Assembly: GCA_910577575.1 (NCBI GenBank)
Contig: CAJTOG010000003.1
Span: 1-64,000 of the forward strand
Origin: an uncultured Ruminococcus sp.
GTDB lineage: Bacteria > Bacillota > Clostridia > Oscillospirales > Ruminococcaceae
DNA: 64,000 nt
Reading direction: 5' to 3'
The notes beneath the pieces are model-generated. The model saw only the letters and a program-made list of their open reading frames with translations. It had not been told where the DNA came from and did not search any database. Below are positions 9,535 to 17,743 of this stretch, piece by piece (position 1 is the first letter of the stretch; each line of letters starts with the position of its first letter). The position numbers and the translations under genes are program-made.

Positions 9535-9729
9535 TTAGCCGCCTCCCACAAACCTCACTATTTCCAAAGAATCACCGTCTTTCAAAATAGTCTTTCCATA
9601 ATCCGCTTTGGGTACAATTTTTTCATTAAGTTCAATCGCTGTACGCCGTTCCGAGTATCCAAGATTTTCAAGAATTTCAAGAATATTTCTTCCGTCAGCC
9701 TGAATCATTTCACCATTTATTTTTACCAT
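9535..9729 (-). CDS. thiS: Sulfur carrier protein ThiS
   Basis: A ubiquitin-like sulfur carrier of 64 residues ending in the required Gly-Gly (VRFVGGG; here three glycines). The beta-grasp core is recognisable: MVKINGEM at the start, then LGYSERRTAIELNEKIVP, then LKDGDSLEIVRFVGGG. The start is the ATG at 9729 because GGAG lies just upstream. A reading frame beginning at 9759 would start inside the terminator hairpin of the riboswitch and is rejected. It is the first gene of the operon and the direct target of TPP control. Confidence 0.95.
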   Translation of the reverse strand: MVKINGEMIQADGRNILEILENLGYSERRTAIELNEKIVPKADYGKTILKDGDSLEIVRFVGGG

Positions 9730-9743
9730 ATCATTACTCCAAA

Positions 9744-9770
9744 CAAAAAGAGTCCGCAAACGCAGACTCT
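9744..9770 (-). terminator. Riboswitch-controlled intrinsic terminator before thiS
   Basis: The minus strand reads AGAGTCTG (9770-9763), a short loop, then CGGACTCT (9756-9749) followed by TTTTT. The stem has one G-U pair. It lies between the TPP aptamer and the thiS ribosome site, the arrangement of a transcriptional OFF switch. No anti-terminator strand was worked out. Confidence 0.85.
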
Positions 9771-9786
9771 GTAATATATTTTAACT

Positions 9787-9871
9787 AAGAGCACCTACGT
9801 TGGCATTATCCAAATCAGGTTAATGGGTCGAAAGTCATACTTTCCTCTCAGCCTGTTTACAAGCTCCCCTT
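9787..9871 (-). promoter_or_regulatory. TPP riboswitch (THI element)
   Basis: Reading the minus strand from 9870, the conserved blocks of the thiamine pyrophosphate aptamer appear in order: GGGGAGC, GCTGAGAGG, GACCC, ACCTGAT, GGATAATGCCAACGTAGG, closing with GTGCTCTTA pairing to the 5' arm. High TPP should stabilise the aptamer and let the terminator at 9744-9770 form, switching off all seven thi genes. Confidence 0.97.
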
Positions 9872-9881
9872 ATATTTTTAT

Positions 9882-9910
9882 ATTATATCATATAATTTGG
9901 TAAAATGCAA
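9882..9910 (-). promoter_or_regulatory. Promoter of the thiamine operon
   Basis: TTGCAT (9910-9905), a 17-base spacer and TATAAT (9887-9882) on the minus strand, about ten bases before the first conserved riboswitch block. Confidence 0.8.
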
Positions 9911-10065
9911 TAGTTTTTATCAATTTAACATTAATCTATATGATATTGAATCAGTCAATTACTTTTTATCCTGAATTTTCATAATATTTCTTATTTTTCT
10001 ACAGCAGCTCGATTATATTCTTGTTGTATTCATATAATTAATTAGTATAAACTCCCAAATTCCAG

Positions 10066-10095
10066 ACAAAAAAAGACCTGAATATTCAGACCTTT
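10066..10095 (-). terminator. Terminator after the DUF3592 pseudogene
   Basis: The minus strand has AAAGGTCTGAA (10095-10085) pairing with TTCAGGTCTTT (10082-10072), including two G-U pairs, and ends in a run of T. It lies about 50 bases after the DUF3592 stop. Confidence 0.65.
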
Positions 10096-10143
10096 CAAAT
10101 ATACAGATATTTAATATCATCAATATGATTATTGATTATATAA

Positions 10144-10582
10144 TCAATCGCTAATAGCAAACGCAATGACAAACGGAACAATAATTATAACCGCAGTAAT
10201 AATCAATGCCTGCCACCATTGATTCTTATCAGCTTTCAGCTTATAATCTGTTACACACTTATCCGGATTATTAATATCATAGTAAACAGTAATTTTATCC
10301 CCTGTCTTAAAGCCATCTAAACGATGATTCTTAAAATTTTTGTTATATGGTTTCCCGCAGATATCTGTAAAAGAATAGCTTATAATATTCACCTGATATT
10401 CCATCATTGGAATGTGACTCAATAAATTCAATATCAGTAACAGTTCCCTCATATTCTGAAATATTTTTTATGCGTCTGTACTCACGTCTGCTTTTAATAC
10501 TGAAAAATATGACAATTACAATAATTGCAGCAAACATAATAAAAAGACTGATAACCGCAAATATTTCTACATAATGCTCCAT
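10144..10582 (-). pseudogene. DUF3592-type membrane protein gene, frameshifted
   Basis: Two overlapping minus-strand frames together make one DUF3592-like protein of about 145 residues. The first frame (start ATG 10582 with AAGGTGG upstream) gives an N-terminal membrane helix, a basic stretch SRREYRRIKN and GTVTDIEFIESHSNDG. The second frame continues with YQVNIISYSFTDICGKPYNK, the conserved GDKITVYYDINNP segment and a C-terminal helix (residues VIIIVPFVIAFA). The join must lie within about 10383-10415. There is no obvious slippery homopolymer there, so a real indel or an assembly error is likelier than programmed frameshifting. Function of intact members is unknown. Confidence 0.7.
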
Positions 10583-10701
10583 TTCATTTTCCACCTTATA
10601 TGAAATTTTTCCGAAATATTTCTTTGAATCAGTTCAAATTCTTATCGTTTATAAAAACAGCCATGGTTTTACACCCTATAAACCTTTGACTTCTAAATAA
10701 C

Positions 10702-10729
10702 AAAAAAGTCCAAATACTTGGACTTTTTT
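10702..10729. terminator. Bidirectional intrinsic terminator
   Basis: A perfect 12-bp stem, AAAAAAGTCCAA (10702-10713) and TTGGACTTTTTT (10718-10729), with a four-base loop. It has T runs on both strands and lies just past the end of the minus-strand ORF at 10768. Confidence 0.8.
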
Positions 10730-10767
10730 AATATGTCAAGCTGAGACGAAATGGCTGTAAATTCTTT

Positions 10768-11067
10768 TTACATTATTCTCTCTGTTATCTCGGCAGTTAA
10801 AATCAAATCTCTTATTTTTACTCCATCAAGTTTAAAATCAAGCACTTCTTCAAGGGTTATATCTTCTGCAAGAAAACGTTCATCGTAAATCCAAATATTG
10901 TAACAATTTTCTATCTTTTTCCCAGTATTTTCATCAAACATTGCTTCTATTCCATATTCAATACCATTATATTCAAATCCGACATTTGCACCGCAGGACA
11001 GGTAGAATTTGAATTCTCCAAGTGTTTCAAATTTATAATCATCAGGGTTGTATTTGTAATTTTTCAT
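10768..11067 (-). CDS. Small conserved hypothetical protein downstream of the DUF4417 pseudogene
   Basis: A 99-residue acidic protein starting at ATG 11067, where AAGGAG lies about 11 bases upstream. It contains FETLGEFKFYLSCGANVGFEYNG followed by a short strand-rich region and LEEVLDFKLDGVKIRDLI. This resembles small standalone Firmicute proteins of unknown function that combine a 'y/F-x-YNGxxYGI' core with a 'DGxxLRDI' tail. It is in the same frame as the last piece of the DUF4417 pseudogene, so it could instead be that protein's C-terminal domain. No function can be assigned. Confidence 0.45.
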   Translation of the reverse strand: MKNYKYNPDDYKFETLGEFKFYLSCGANVGFEYNGIEYGIEAMFDENTGKKIENCYNIWIYDERFLAEDITLEEVLDFKLDGVKIRDLILTAEITERIM

Positions 11068-12167
11068 TGATTTTTCATCTCCTTGAATATTTTCAGATAT
11101 CTCTCCAAACAACTCTCCAATAAATTTTTCAAAAGTAGGTGTAGTACTGTTTTTATAATTTGTTGGAGAGCTAAAATCAGGAAAGTTTTTTGACCAATCT
11201 ATTGTATGATCATGAGGATTGGTATGAATTCCATTTGGTGCGTGTTCAGTAAAATGTCGTTCTGCAACAGCACATCCAGTTTTATCATAATAATCCAAAA
11301 CATCATACCCGACTTTTTTTTGTTTCAACATGATTTGCCCTTATAGAATTAGGTTTACCAAGAAACCGTTTTAAATTTTCATTCTTCGGTTTCCAATCAC
11401 CGCCAAAAGCACTTCCTCCGCCTTTGCAAACATTTTATAATAATATCACTTGCTGGCGGTCTTGTAAAGATACCATAGGTATGTTTGACCGCACCTTTGG
11501 GAACAATATCATCTTCCATATGTCGCCAAGAGCTAAGATCATAATCTACATATATGATATTTCCTTCCATATCCGGAAACGGTTCACTGTAGCATATGAT
11601 TGCTGAAGGTTCGATTTCTTCAAGCATTTTATTATAGCCTTTCATAAACAATTCCTTCTGTGCTGCATGATTTTTGCTTTCATGAAACATATATGTTGAT
11701 ACTGCAACTACTGAACCTTTTTTAATTCCTTTGAAACAAAAATTGAAAGAACCACTGTCTGACCATGCAACTGTTGGAATAACTCTTATTCCCTTTGATG
11801 CTAAATAAGCACCACACCAACGATTTCTGAAAGTATTATATATCTGAACAGCATAAGGCATTTCAGTATACATACTGAAATCAGGTGTCAGTACTCCTTT
11901 ATACTTTGAAAGAAGTTCAACAAATTTTTCAGGTGTTTTCCAAATGCTTTCAAAATTGTAGTCATACAAAAAGAAATGTACAAAACGCTCATTATGAAGT
12001 CAATTATCAGACTTAGATTGATTAAACGCCAGCAATCTCAAATCTTTCCATTCGTCATCATTAAATTCAACTTTGGGAACATCAGGAATTCCGTATGAAT
12101 TTGATGATGAAAATTGGTTTCTGAGAAACATTGGATTTGTACGATAGTTCAAATTTTCAAGTGTCAT
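11068..12167 (-). pseudogene. DUF4417 domain protein gene with one nonsense and two frameshift lesions
   Basis: Starting at ATG 12167 (GGAGG seven bases upstream) the frame runs 55 codons to an in-frame TGA at 12002-12000, then continues in frame from SDN*LHNERFVHFFLYDYNFES. Trp would fit the stop position. The DUF4417 core follows (KPEKFVELLSKYKGVLTPDFSMY, NTFRNRW, FNFCFKGI, PSAIICYSEPFPDM). Near 11428 one extra base, probably in a T3 run, shifts the frame away from the expected KGGGSAFGGDWKP tail. A T8 run at 11314-11321 (A8 on the coding strand) shifts it again; with seven A the frame continues to GYDVLDYYDKTG and ERHFTEHAPNGIHTNPHDHTIDW. The protein was probably about 370 residues. DUF4417 is an accessory-gene family of unknown function. 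Confidence 0.8.
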
Positions 12168-12330
12168 AAATCTGCCTCCAAATTTTATATTGAGAATTAT
12201 TCTCTATAAAGTGGAGGAAAAATGATATTTTTCAACTAAAAATGGTTGTATAAACAATAAGTTAAATCAAAATTCATATAAATTAACAAAAAACAATAGC
12301 ATAATTAGTGGATTAATAGTAAAATATTAT

Positions 12331-12360
12331 AAAAAAAACTTCTGCACACAATGCAGAAGT
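12331..12360 (-). terminator. Intrinsic terminator after tRNA-Gln
   Basis: The minus strand has ACTTCTGCA (12360-12352), a five-base loop and TGCAGAAGT (12346-12338), followed by a run of T. It starts 9 bases after the encoded CCA. Confidence 0.9.
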
Positions 12361-12368
12361 CTTTGATA

Positions 12369-12444
12369 TGGTTGGGGTGGAAGGATTTGAACCCTCGAAA
12401 TAACGGAGTCAGAGTCCGCTGCCTTACCACTTGGCGACACCCCA
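12369..12444 (-). tRNA. tRNA-Gln (anticodon CUG)
   Basis: The minus-strand sequence folds into a full cloverleaf. The acceptor stem is TGGGGTG/CACCCCA with discriminator A and an encoded CCA (12371-12369). The D arm holds GCCAAGTGGTAAGGC. The anticodon stem GCGGA/TCCGT encloses the loop CTCTGAC, whose centre CTG reads CAG codons. The T arm contains GGTTCAAATCC. The acceptor sequence starting TGGGG is typical of glutamine tRNAs. It is transcribed alone from its own strong promoter and ends at the terminator at 12331-12360. Confidence 0.95.
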
Positions 12445-12469
12445 GTGATTTACTTGTTTCAGCTTTATT

Positions 12470-12498
12470 ATTATATCACACTATTTTAAATTTGTCAA
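12470..12498 (-). promoter_or_regulatory. Promoter of tRNA-Gln
   Basis: A perfect consensus promoter on the minus strand: TTGACA (12498-12493), a 17-base spacer and TATAAT (12475-12470), about 25 bases before the mature tRNA 5' end. Confidence 0.92.
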
Positions 12499-12540
12499 GT
12501 GTTTCTGATAAAATTTTATTTTTTAATTATTTATTTTCTC

Positions 12541-12569
12541 TTGAAAAGATTTTCATTTCAAGTTATAAT
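12541..12569 (+). promoter_or_regulatory. Promoter of the diacylglycerol kinase family gene
   Basis: TTGAAA (12541-12546), 17-base spacer and TATAAT (12564-12569), located 36 bases before the start codon. Confidence 0.8.
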
Positions 12570-12605
12570 ATTATTATGAAAAATTTACAATATTCAGGAG
12601 GAATT

Positions 12606-13532
12606 ATGAAAAAACTTTATTTTATTGTTAATCTTGTTGCAGGAAGAGCCACTATCGGCTCAAAACTCAGCGAAATTATAGATGAATTTAACAAATCAGA
12701 TTATGAAGTAACCATTCATATAACCCAGAACAGCTATGACGCTTCTGAAAAAGCACTTTATGCCTGTGAAAACGGTTTTGATTTACTTGTCTGTGCAGGC
12801 GGAGATGGTACACTCAGTCAATGTCTGCATGGTATTATGAAAAGCAACAACCAGATACCTATAGGATACATTCCTGCCGGTTCAACAAATGATTTTGCAA
12901 AAACCCTTGGCATTCCGAAAATTACGTCAGAAGCTGTAAAATGGATAACCAACGGCAAACCTGTAAAATGTGATATAGGAAACTTCAATGATAAATATTT
13001 TACATATATTGTTGCCTTCGGTGCTTTCACAAACGTTACATATGAAACTTCTCAGCAGGTAAAGAATATTTTCGGTCATGCTTCATATCTTCTAAACGGA
13101 ATGACCCAGCTTACAAGTGTGCGTTCAAAAAGAATGCGTATTGAATATAATGATACTGTAATTGAAGACGACTTCTGTTTCGGAATGGTAACAAATTCCG
13201 CATCTGTTGCAGGGCTTCTGTCAATAAATGATTTTTTGCTCAATGACGGATTATTTGAAGTAACTCTGATTAAAAAGCCTGTGAATATAGTCCAGCTTCA
13301 GAAAATAGTACATTCCCTGCTCAATATATCAGAGGAAATTGACAGGGAATATATAAAATTCTTCCGCACCGATAAAATAACCTTTACATCTCTGAGTGAT
13401 GAGGTTATCTCATGGACTCTTGACGGAGAATTCGGCGGTGATAATTCAGTAAATACAATAACAAACTGCAACAAGGCAATCTCTTTTATGATTGGGGAAA
13501 AATCCGAAACTATCTTCCTTGATGAAAAATAA
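12606..13532 (+). CDS. Diacylglycerol kinase family lipid kinase (DgkB/YegS type)
   Basis: A 308-residue soluble lipid kinase. The nucleotide-binding motif GGDGTLSQ lies near residue 64 and is followed by the IPAGSTNDFAKTLGIP segment near residue 90; both mark the DAGK catalytic domain. The C-terminal half carries the usual beta-sandwich with LDGEFGGD, where family members bind metal and regulate activity. The start ATG is six bases downstream of a perfect AGGAGG; a longer frame reaching back through the tRNA is an artefact. Members phosphorylate diacylglycerol to recycle lipoteichoic acid by-products or act on related lipids; the exact substrate is not readable. It is monocistronic, with its own promoter and terminator. 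Confidence 0.92.
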   Translation: MKKLYFIVNLVAGRATIGSKLSEIIDEFNKSDYEVTIHITQNSYDASEKALYACENGFDLLVCAGGDGTLSQCLHGIMKSNNQIPIGYIPAGSTNDFAKTLGIPKITSEAVKWITNGKPVKCDIGNFNDKYFTYIVAFGAFTNVTYETSQQVKNIFGHASYLLNGMTQLTSVRSKRMRIEYNDTVIEDDFCFGMVTNSASVAGLLSINDFLLNDGLFEVTLIKKPVNIVQLQKIVHSLLNISEEIDREYIKFFRTDKITFTSLSDEVISWTLDGEFGGDNSVNTITNCNKAISFMIGEKSETIFLDEK

Positions 13533-13536
13533 TTAT

Positions 13537-13575
13537 AAAAATACCCTGATTCCGAAAATCAGGGTATTTTTATTG
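13537..13575. terminator. Bidirectional intrinsic terminator
   Basis: An 11-bp perfect stem ATACCCTGATT (13541-13551) and AATCAGGGTAT (13557-13567), extended by A/T pairs, with T runs on both sides. It separates the converging lipid kinase and TSCPD genes. Confidence 0.88.
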
Positions 13576-13581
13576 ACAATA

Positions 13582-13842
13582 TCAATTTTTATTAATAGAG
13601 TCATAAGCTTCCCTTATTGCAAGACAAAGCTGGTCAGCACATGAAGTTGGACGCATTCCACAGGTATTTCCTTTAAGTTTTGCTTCAATCTGCTCAACAG
13701 TCATACCATCAACAAGCTTTGAAACCGCTTTAAGATTTCCATTACATCCACCTGTAAATTTTACATTGGTAATAACATTTCCCTCAATATGAAAACTTAT
13801 CTCCTTAGAGCATACCATTTTTGTAATATATTTATAATCCAT
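13582..13842 (-). CDS. TSCPD domain-containing protein (TIGR03905 type)
   Basis: An 86-residue protein consisting almost only of a TSCPD domain, the Cys-rich module also found at the C-terminus of some ribonucleotide reductases. Four cysteines stand out: FTGGCNGNLKA near residue 33, GNTCG near 61, and TSCADQLCLAI near 67-72. Such arrangements could bind a metal, but this is inference. No catalytic function is known for the standalone family. It is transcribed on the minus strand downstream of rpoC, beyond a hairpin at 13869-13900, and converges on the lipid kinase gene. Confidence 0.85.
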   Translation of the reverse strand: MDYKYITKMVCSKEISFHIEGNVITNVKFTGGCNGNLKAVSKLVDGMTVEQIEAKLKGNTCGMRPTSCADQLCLAIREAYDSINKN

Positions 13843-13868
13843 AAATTTACCTCTGTTTTATCAATTTT

Positions 13869-13900
13869 CAAAGGCTGCCTTACTGTAAAAGCAGCCTTTG
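13869..13900 (-). terminator. Hairpin after rpoC, possible terminator
   Basis: A 10-bp perfect stem CAAAGGCTGC/GCAGCCTTTG starts 10 bases beyond the rpoC stop. The downstream minus-strand sequence is AAAATTG rather than a T run, so termination may be weak and could allow read-through to the TSCPD gene. Confidence 0.55.
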
Positions 13901-13909
13901 ATTTATATA

Positions 13910-16900
13910 TTAAACAATAGAATTTACACTGTTTACTGCAATCGGTTTTGAAATGCTTTCACTATGGTCAGTACCAAAAGAATCATTCTTTACAACCTTA
14001 ACGTGACTGTAACAATCCATACCTGTTCCAGCAGGTATAAGCTTACCGATAATAACGTTTTCTTTAAGTCCGAGAAGCTTATCGCTCTTGCCTCTGATAG
14101 CGGCATCAGTAAGAGCCTTTGTAGTCTCCTGGAATGAAGCTGCTGACATAAAGCTGTCGGAATTTGAAGAAGCCTTTGTAATACCCTGAAGAACAGGAGT
14201 ATACTGAACAAGCTGTAAATCATATTCACCTGCATCAATGCGTGCCTGAAGTTCACTGTTGATTGCATCAATTTCCTTGCTGTCAACAAGAGTACCCGGA
14301 AGCAGATAACTGCTGCCTGTTTCTTCAACCTTGACCTTTCGGAGCATCTGACGCACAATAACTTCAATATGTTTATCGTTGATGTCAACACCCTGTAAAC
14401 GATAAACCTTCTGAACTTCATTTATGATATAGTTCTGAACTTCATGAGTACCCAGAATGTTAAGAATATCAGCAGGATAAATATTACCTTCTGTAAGACG
14501 TGTTCCCTTTGTGATTTCTTCGCCTTCCTTTACACGTACCTTAAGATTATACGGAATCATATAATTTTCCGATTCACCTGTCTCATCATTTACTACAATG
14601 ATATTCGTTGTTGTCTTGATTTCCTCAACGTGAACAGTACCGGAAATTCTTGTAAGAATAGCCGCACCTTTCGGTCGTCTGCTTTCAAAGAGTTCCTCAA
14701 CACGTGGAAGACCCTGTGTAATATCTTCAGCATCAGCAGAAGCAACACCGCCAGTATGGAATGTTCTCATTGTAAGCTGTGTACCGGGTTCACCGATTGA
14801 CTGTGCAGCAATTACACCTACAGCTTCGCCGACTGATACAATATTATTGAATGCAAGATTTGCACCGTAACATTTTGCACATACACCGTTTCTTGCCTTA
14901 CAGTTGAGCACAGAACGGATTTTGATAACCTTAACGCCTGAATCAATGATTTTCTTTGCATCTGCATCAGTAATAAGCTTGTTTTTTGAAACAATAAGCT
15001 CACCTGATTCGTCACGGAAATCATCAGCAAGAAATCTTCCTACAAGTCTTTCAGCGAACGGCTCAACAATTTCCTTGCCGTTTGTGATTTCAAATACGTC
15101 AATACCGTCATTTGTGCCACAATCTTCTTCACGTATGATAACGTCCTGAGATACATCAACAAGACGACGGGTAAGATAACCGGAGTCAGCTGTACGGAGA
15201 GCAGTATCAGCAAGACCTTTACGTGCACCTCGTGACGCAATAAAGTATTCAAGGATATTAAGTCCCTCACGGTAATTGGCTCTGATTGGGATTTCAATAA
15301 CCGCACCTGATGTGTTGGCAATAAGTCCACGCATTCCGGCAAGCTGTCGAATCTGTGAAATAGAACCACGGGCACCGGAATCAGCCATCATCCAGATTGG
15401 ATTATATTTGTCAAAATTAGATTTAAGTGCATTTGTAACCAAATCAGTAGTTGCGGACCAAAGGTCAACAATCTTCTTTGATTTTTCCTGAGCTGAAATA
15501 TATCCGTAATTATAATCGTCAGTTATTTCCTGAACCTGTGCATCGGCTTCTGCAAGAATATCCTTTTTCTGCGGAGGAATTGTTGCATCACATACGGCAA
15601 CAGTAAGTGCAGCCCTTGTTGAATACTTATATCCGAGAGCCTTGATTCTGTCAAGAACTTCAGAAGTTGTAGTTGTTCCATGGATTTTTATGCAACGTTC
15701 AATAATCTCTGAAAGTTTCTTCTTGCCGACAAGGAAGGAAATTTCAAGGTCAAACTGCTTATCGGAGTTTGTTCTGTCGACATATCTGAGATTCTGTGGA
15801 ATATTTTCATTGAATATAAGTCTGCCGACTGTTGCATCAATAATCTTTGATACTTTTTTGTCGCCTATATCCTTGGTAATCTTAACTTTGATATTTGCAT
15901 GGAGTGAAACATCATGTTCATTATAAGCCATAAGTGCTTCATTAACATCACGGAACACTTTTCCCTCACCGGGTTCACCCGGCTTATCCATTGTAAGATA
16001 ATAAGAACCGAGTACCATATCCTGTGAAGGTACTGCTACAGGTTTACCGTCCGATGGCTTGAGCAGATTGTTTGCCGCAAGCATAAGGAATCTTGCTTCT
16101 GCCTGTGCCTCTGCTGAAAGCGGAAGATGTACAGCCATCTGATCGCCGTCAAAATCGGCATTGAATGCCGAACATACGAGCGGGTGAAGCTTGATTGCAC
16201 GTCCTTCAACGAGTATCGGTTCAAATGCCTGAATACCGAGACGGTGAAGCGTGGGCGCACGGTTGAGCATTACAGGGTGGTCTTTGATAACATCTTCAAG
16301 AGCGTCCCAGACCTTATTGTCTGCACGGTCAATAAGTTTTCTTGCAGATTTTATATTTGCAATAGCCTTTTTGTCAACAAGTCTTTTTAAAACGAAAGGC
16401 TTGAAAAGTTCAAGAGCCATTTCCTTGGGAAGACCGCACTGGTACATTTTAAGCTCAGGACCTACGACAATAACTGAACGTCCCGAATAGTCAACACGCT
16501 TTCCGAGCAGATTCTGACGGAAACGTCCCTGCTTTCCTTTGAGCATATCAGAAAGTGATTTCAATGCACGGTTATTAGGTCCTGTAACAGGTCTTCCGTG
16601 CCTGCCGTTGTCAATCAGGGCATCTACAGCTTCCTGAAGCATACGCTTTTCATTTCTTACAATAATATCAGGTGCATCAAGTTCCAGCATTCTCTTGAGA
16701 CGGTTATTTCTGTTGATAACACGTCTGTAAAGGTCATTAAGGTCTGATGTTGCATAACGTCCTCCGTCAAGCATAATCATAGGACGCAAATCTGGCGGAA
16801 TTACCGGTACAACATCAAGAATCATCCACTCGGGTTTATTTCCTGAAAGGCGGAATGATTCAATAATCTGAAGCCTCTTAATAAGCTTGACTTTCTTCTG

Positions 16901-17656
16901 TCCGGAAGGTACTCCGATAAGCTCATTTTTAAGGTCATCAGCACAAAGTTCAATATTATTCTTCCAGTCAACATCAGTCAGCTGTGCGAATCTGCTGCAC
17001 TCTTCACAAGTACATATAAGCGGACTATTATAACATGCAATCTTTTTTCCGCCCAGTGAAATCTTACCCATATCAATGAGTCTGTTTTTCTGAGCATCAT
17101 ATCTTTCAGGGTCATATTCATTAAGAAGTTTCTTGATAGCTTCCGCACCCATTTCAGCTTTAAAATCATCGCCGTATTTTTCAAGATATGAAAGATATTC
17201 CTTTTCTGAAAGAAGCTGTTTTTTTACAAGCTCCGTACTTCCAGAATCTACAACAATATACTTTGTAAAATAAAGAACTTCTTCAAGACGCTTCTGGGAA
17301 ATTTCAAGTACCTGACCTATACGGGAAGGAGTGCCCTTGAAATACCATATATGAGAAACAGGAGCGGCAAGCTCAATATGTCCCATTCTTTCACGGCGAA
17401 CCCTTGCTTTTGTAACCTCAACTTTACAGCGGTCACAGACTTTGCCCTTGAAGCGAATCTTCTTGAACTTTCCGCAGTGACATTCCCAGTCTTTGGTTGG
17501 TCCGAATATTCTTTCACAGAAAAGACCGTCTCTCTCCGGTTTCTGCGTTCTGTAATTTATAGTTTCCGGACGTTCAACAGCACCCCTTGACCAGCTTCTT
17601 ATCTGTTCCGGGGATGCCAGACCGATTTTTATTGATTCAAAAGTATTAAATTCCAA
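13910..17656 (-). CDS. rpoC: DNA-directed RNA polymerase subunit beta'
   Basis: The 1248-residue catalytic subunit of RNA polymerase. The N-terminal zinc ribbon is seen as [19 protein letters not shown] near residues 59-77. The active-site motif [14 protein letters not shown], with the three Mg-binding Asp residues, lies near 477-490. The bridge-helix/trigger-loop region follows ([25 protein letters not shown] near 810), then the second zinc site [13 protein letters not shown]. It starts at TTG, with AGGAGG seven bases upstream and no better start in the conserved N-terminus ([14 protein letters not shown]). It is downstream of rpoB, separated by 87 bases that contain a 16-bp inverted repeat. 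Confidence 0.98.
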   Translation of the reverse strand: MEFNTFESIKIGLASPEQIRSWSRGAVERPETINYRTQKPERDGLFCERIFGPTKDWECHCGKFKKIRFKGKVCDRCKVEVTKARVRRERMGHIELAAPVSHIWYFKGTPSRIGQVLEISQKRLEEVLYFTKYIVVDSGSTELVKKQLLSEKEYLSYLEKYGDDFKAEMGAEAIKKLLNEYDPERYDAQKNRLIDMGKISLGGKKIACYNSPLICTCEECSRFAQLTDVDWKNNIELCADDLKNELIGVPSGQKKVKLIKRLQIIESFRLSGNKPEWMILDVVPVIPPDLRPMIMLDGGRYATSDLNDLYRRVINRNNRLKRMLELDAPDIIVRNEKRMLQEAVDALIDNGRHGRPVTGPNNRALKSLSDMLKGKQGRFRQNLLGKRVDYSGRSVIVVGPELKMYQCGLPKEMALELFKPFVLKRLVDKKAIANIKSARKLIDRADNKVWDALEDVIKDHPVMLNRAPTLHRLGIQAFEPILVEGRAIKLHPLVCSAFNADFDGDQMAVHLPLSAEAQAEARFLMLAANNLLKPSDGKPVAVPSQDMVLGSYYLTMDKPGEPGEGKVFRDVNEALMAYNEHDVSLHANIKVKITKDIGDKKVSKIIDATVGRLIFNENIPQNLRYVDRTNSDKQFDLEISFLVGKKKLSEIIERCIKIHGTTTTSEVLDRIKALGYKYSTRAALTVAVCDATIPPQKKDILAEADAQVQEITDDYNYGYISAQEKSKKIVDLWSATTDLVTNALKSNFDKYNPIWMMADSGARGSISQIRQLAGMRGLIANTSGAVIEIPIRANYREGLNILEYFIASRGARKGLADTALRTADSGYLTRRLVDVSQDVIIREEDCGTNDGIDVFEITNGKEIVEPFAERLVGRFLADDFRDESGELIVSKNKLITDADAKKIIDSGVKVIKIRSVLNCKARNGVCAKCYGANLAFNNIVSVGEAVGVIAAQSIGEPGTQLTMRTFHTGGVASADAEDITQGLPRVEELFESRRPKGAAILTRISGTVHVEEIKTTTNIIVVNDETGESENYMIPYNLKVRVKEGEEITKGTRLTEGNIYPADILNILGTHEVQNYIINEVQKVYRLQGVDINDKHIEVIVRQMLRKVKVEETGSSYLLPGTLVDSKEIDAINSELQARIDAGEYDLQLVQYTPVLQGITKASSNSDSFMSAASFQETTKALTDAAIRGKSDKLLGLKENVIIGKLIPAGTGMDCYSHVKVVKNDSFGTDHSESISKPIAVNSVNSIV

Positions 17657-17688
17657 ACTGCTACCTCCTGCAATTCAACGCTGAACTT

Positions 17689-17730
17689 TTGTAAATCACG
17701 GCTGAATTAATAACCAGCCGTGATTTACAA
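17689..17730. repeat. 16-bp perfect inverted repeat between rpoB and rpoC
   Basis: TTGTAAATCACGGCTG (17689-17704) and its exact complement (17715-17730) flank a ten-base AT-rich loop. In the rpoBC transcript this would be a very stable hairpin. It is not followed by a T run, so it looks like a processing or stability element rather than a simple terminator. Confidence 0.8.
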
Positions 17731-17743
17731 TTGTTTCTCTTAC

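Noticed and set aside
9730..9759. Earlier start for ThiS
   Set aside because: The added codons lie inside the riboswitch terminator hairpin, and the usual N-terminus and GGAG support ATG 9729.
10383..10415. Programmed frameshift in the DUF3592 gene
   Set aside because: There is no slippery heptamer or downstream stimulatory structure, so a plain indel is likelier.
12351..12605. N-terminal extension of the diacylglycerol kinase frame back through the tRNA
   Set aside because: It would read through tRNA-Gln, its terminator and the tRNA promoter. A perfect AGGAGG before ATG 12606 and a promoter at 12541-12569 fix the start.
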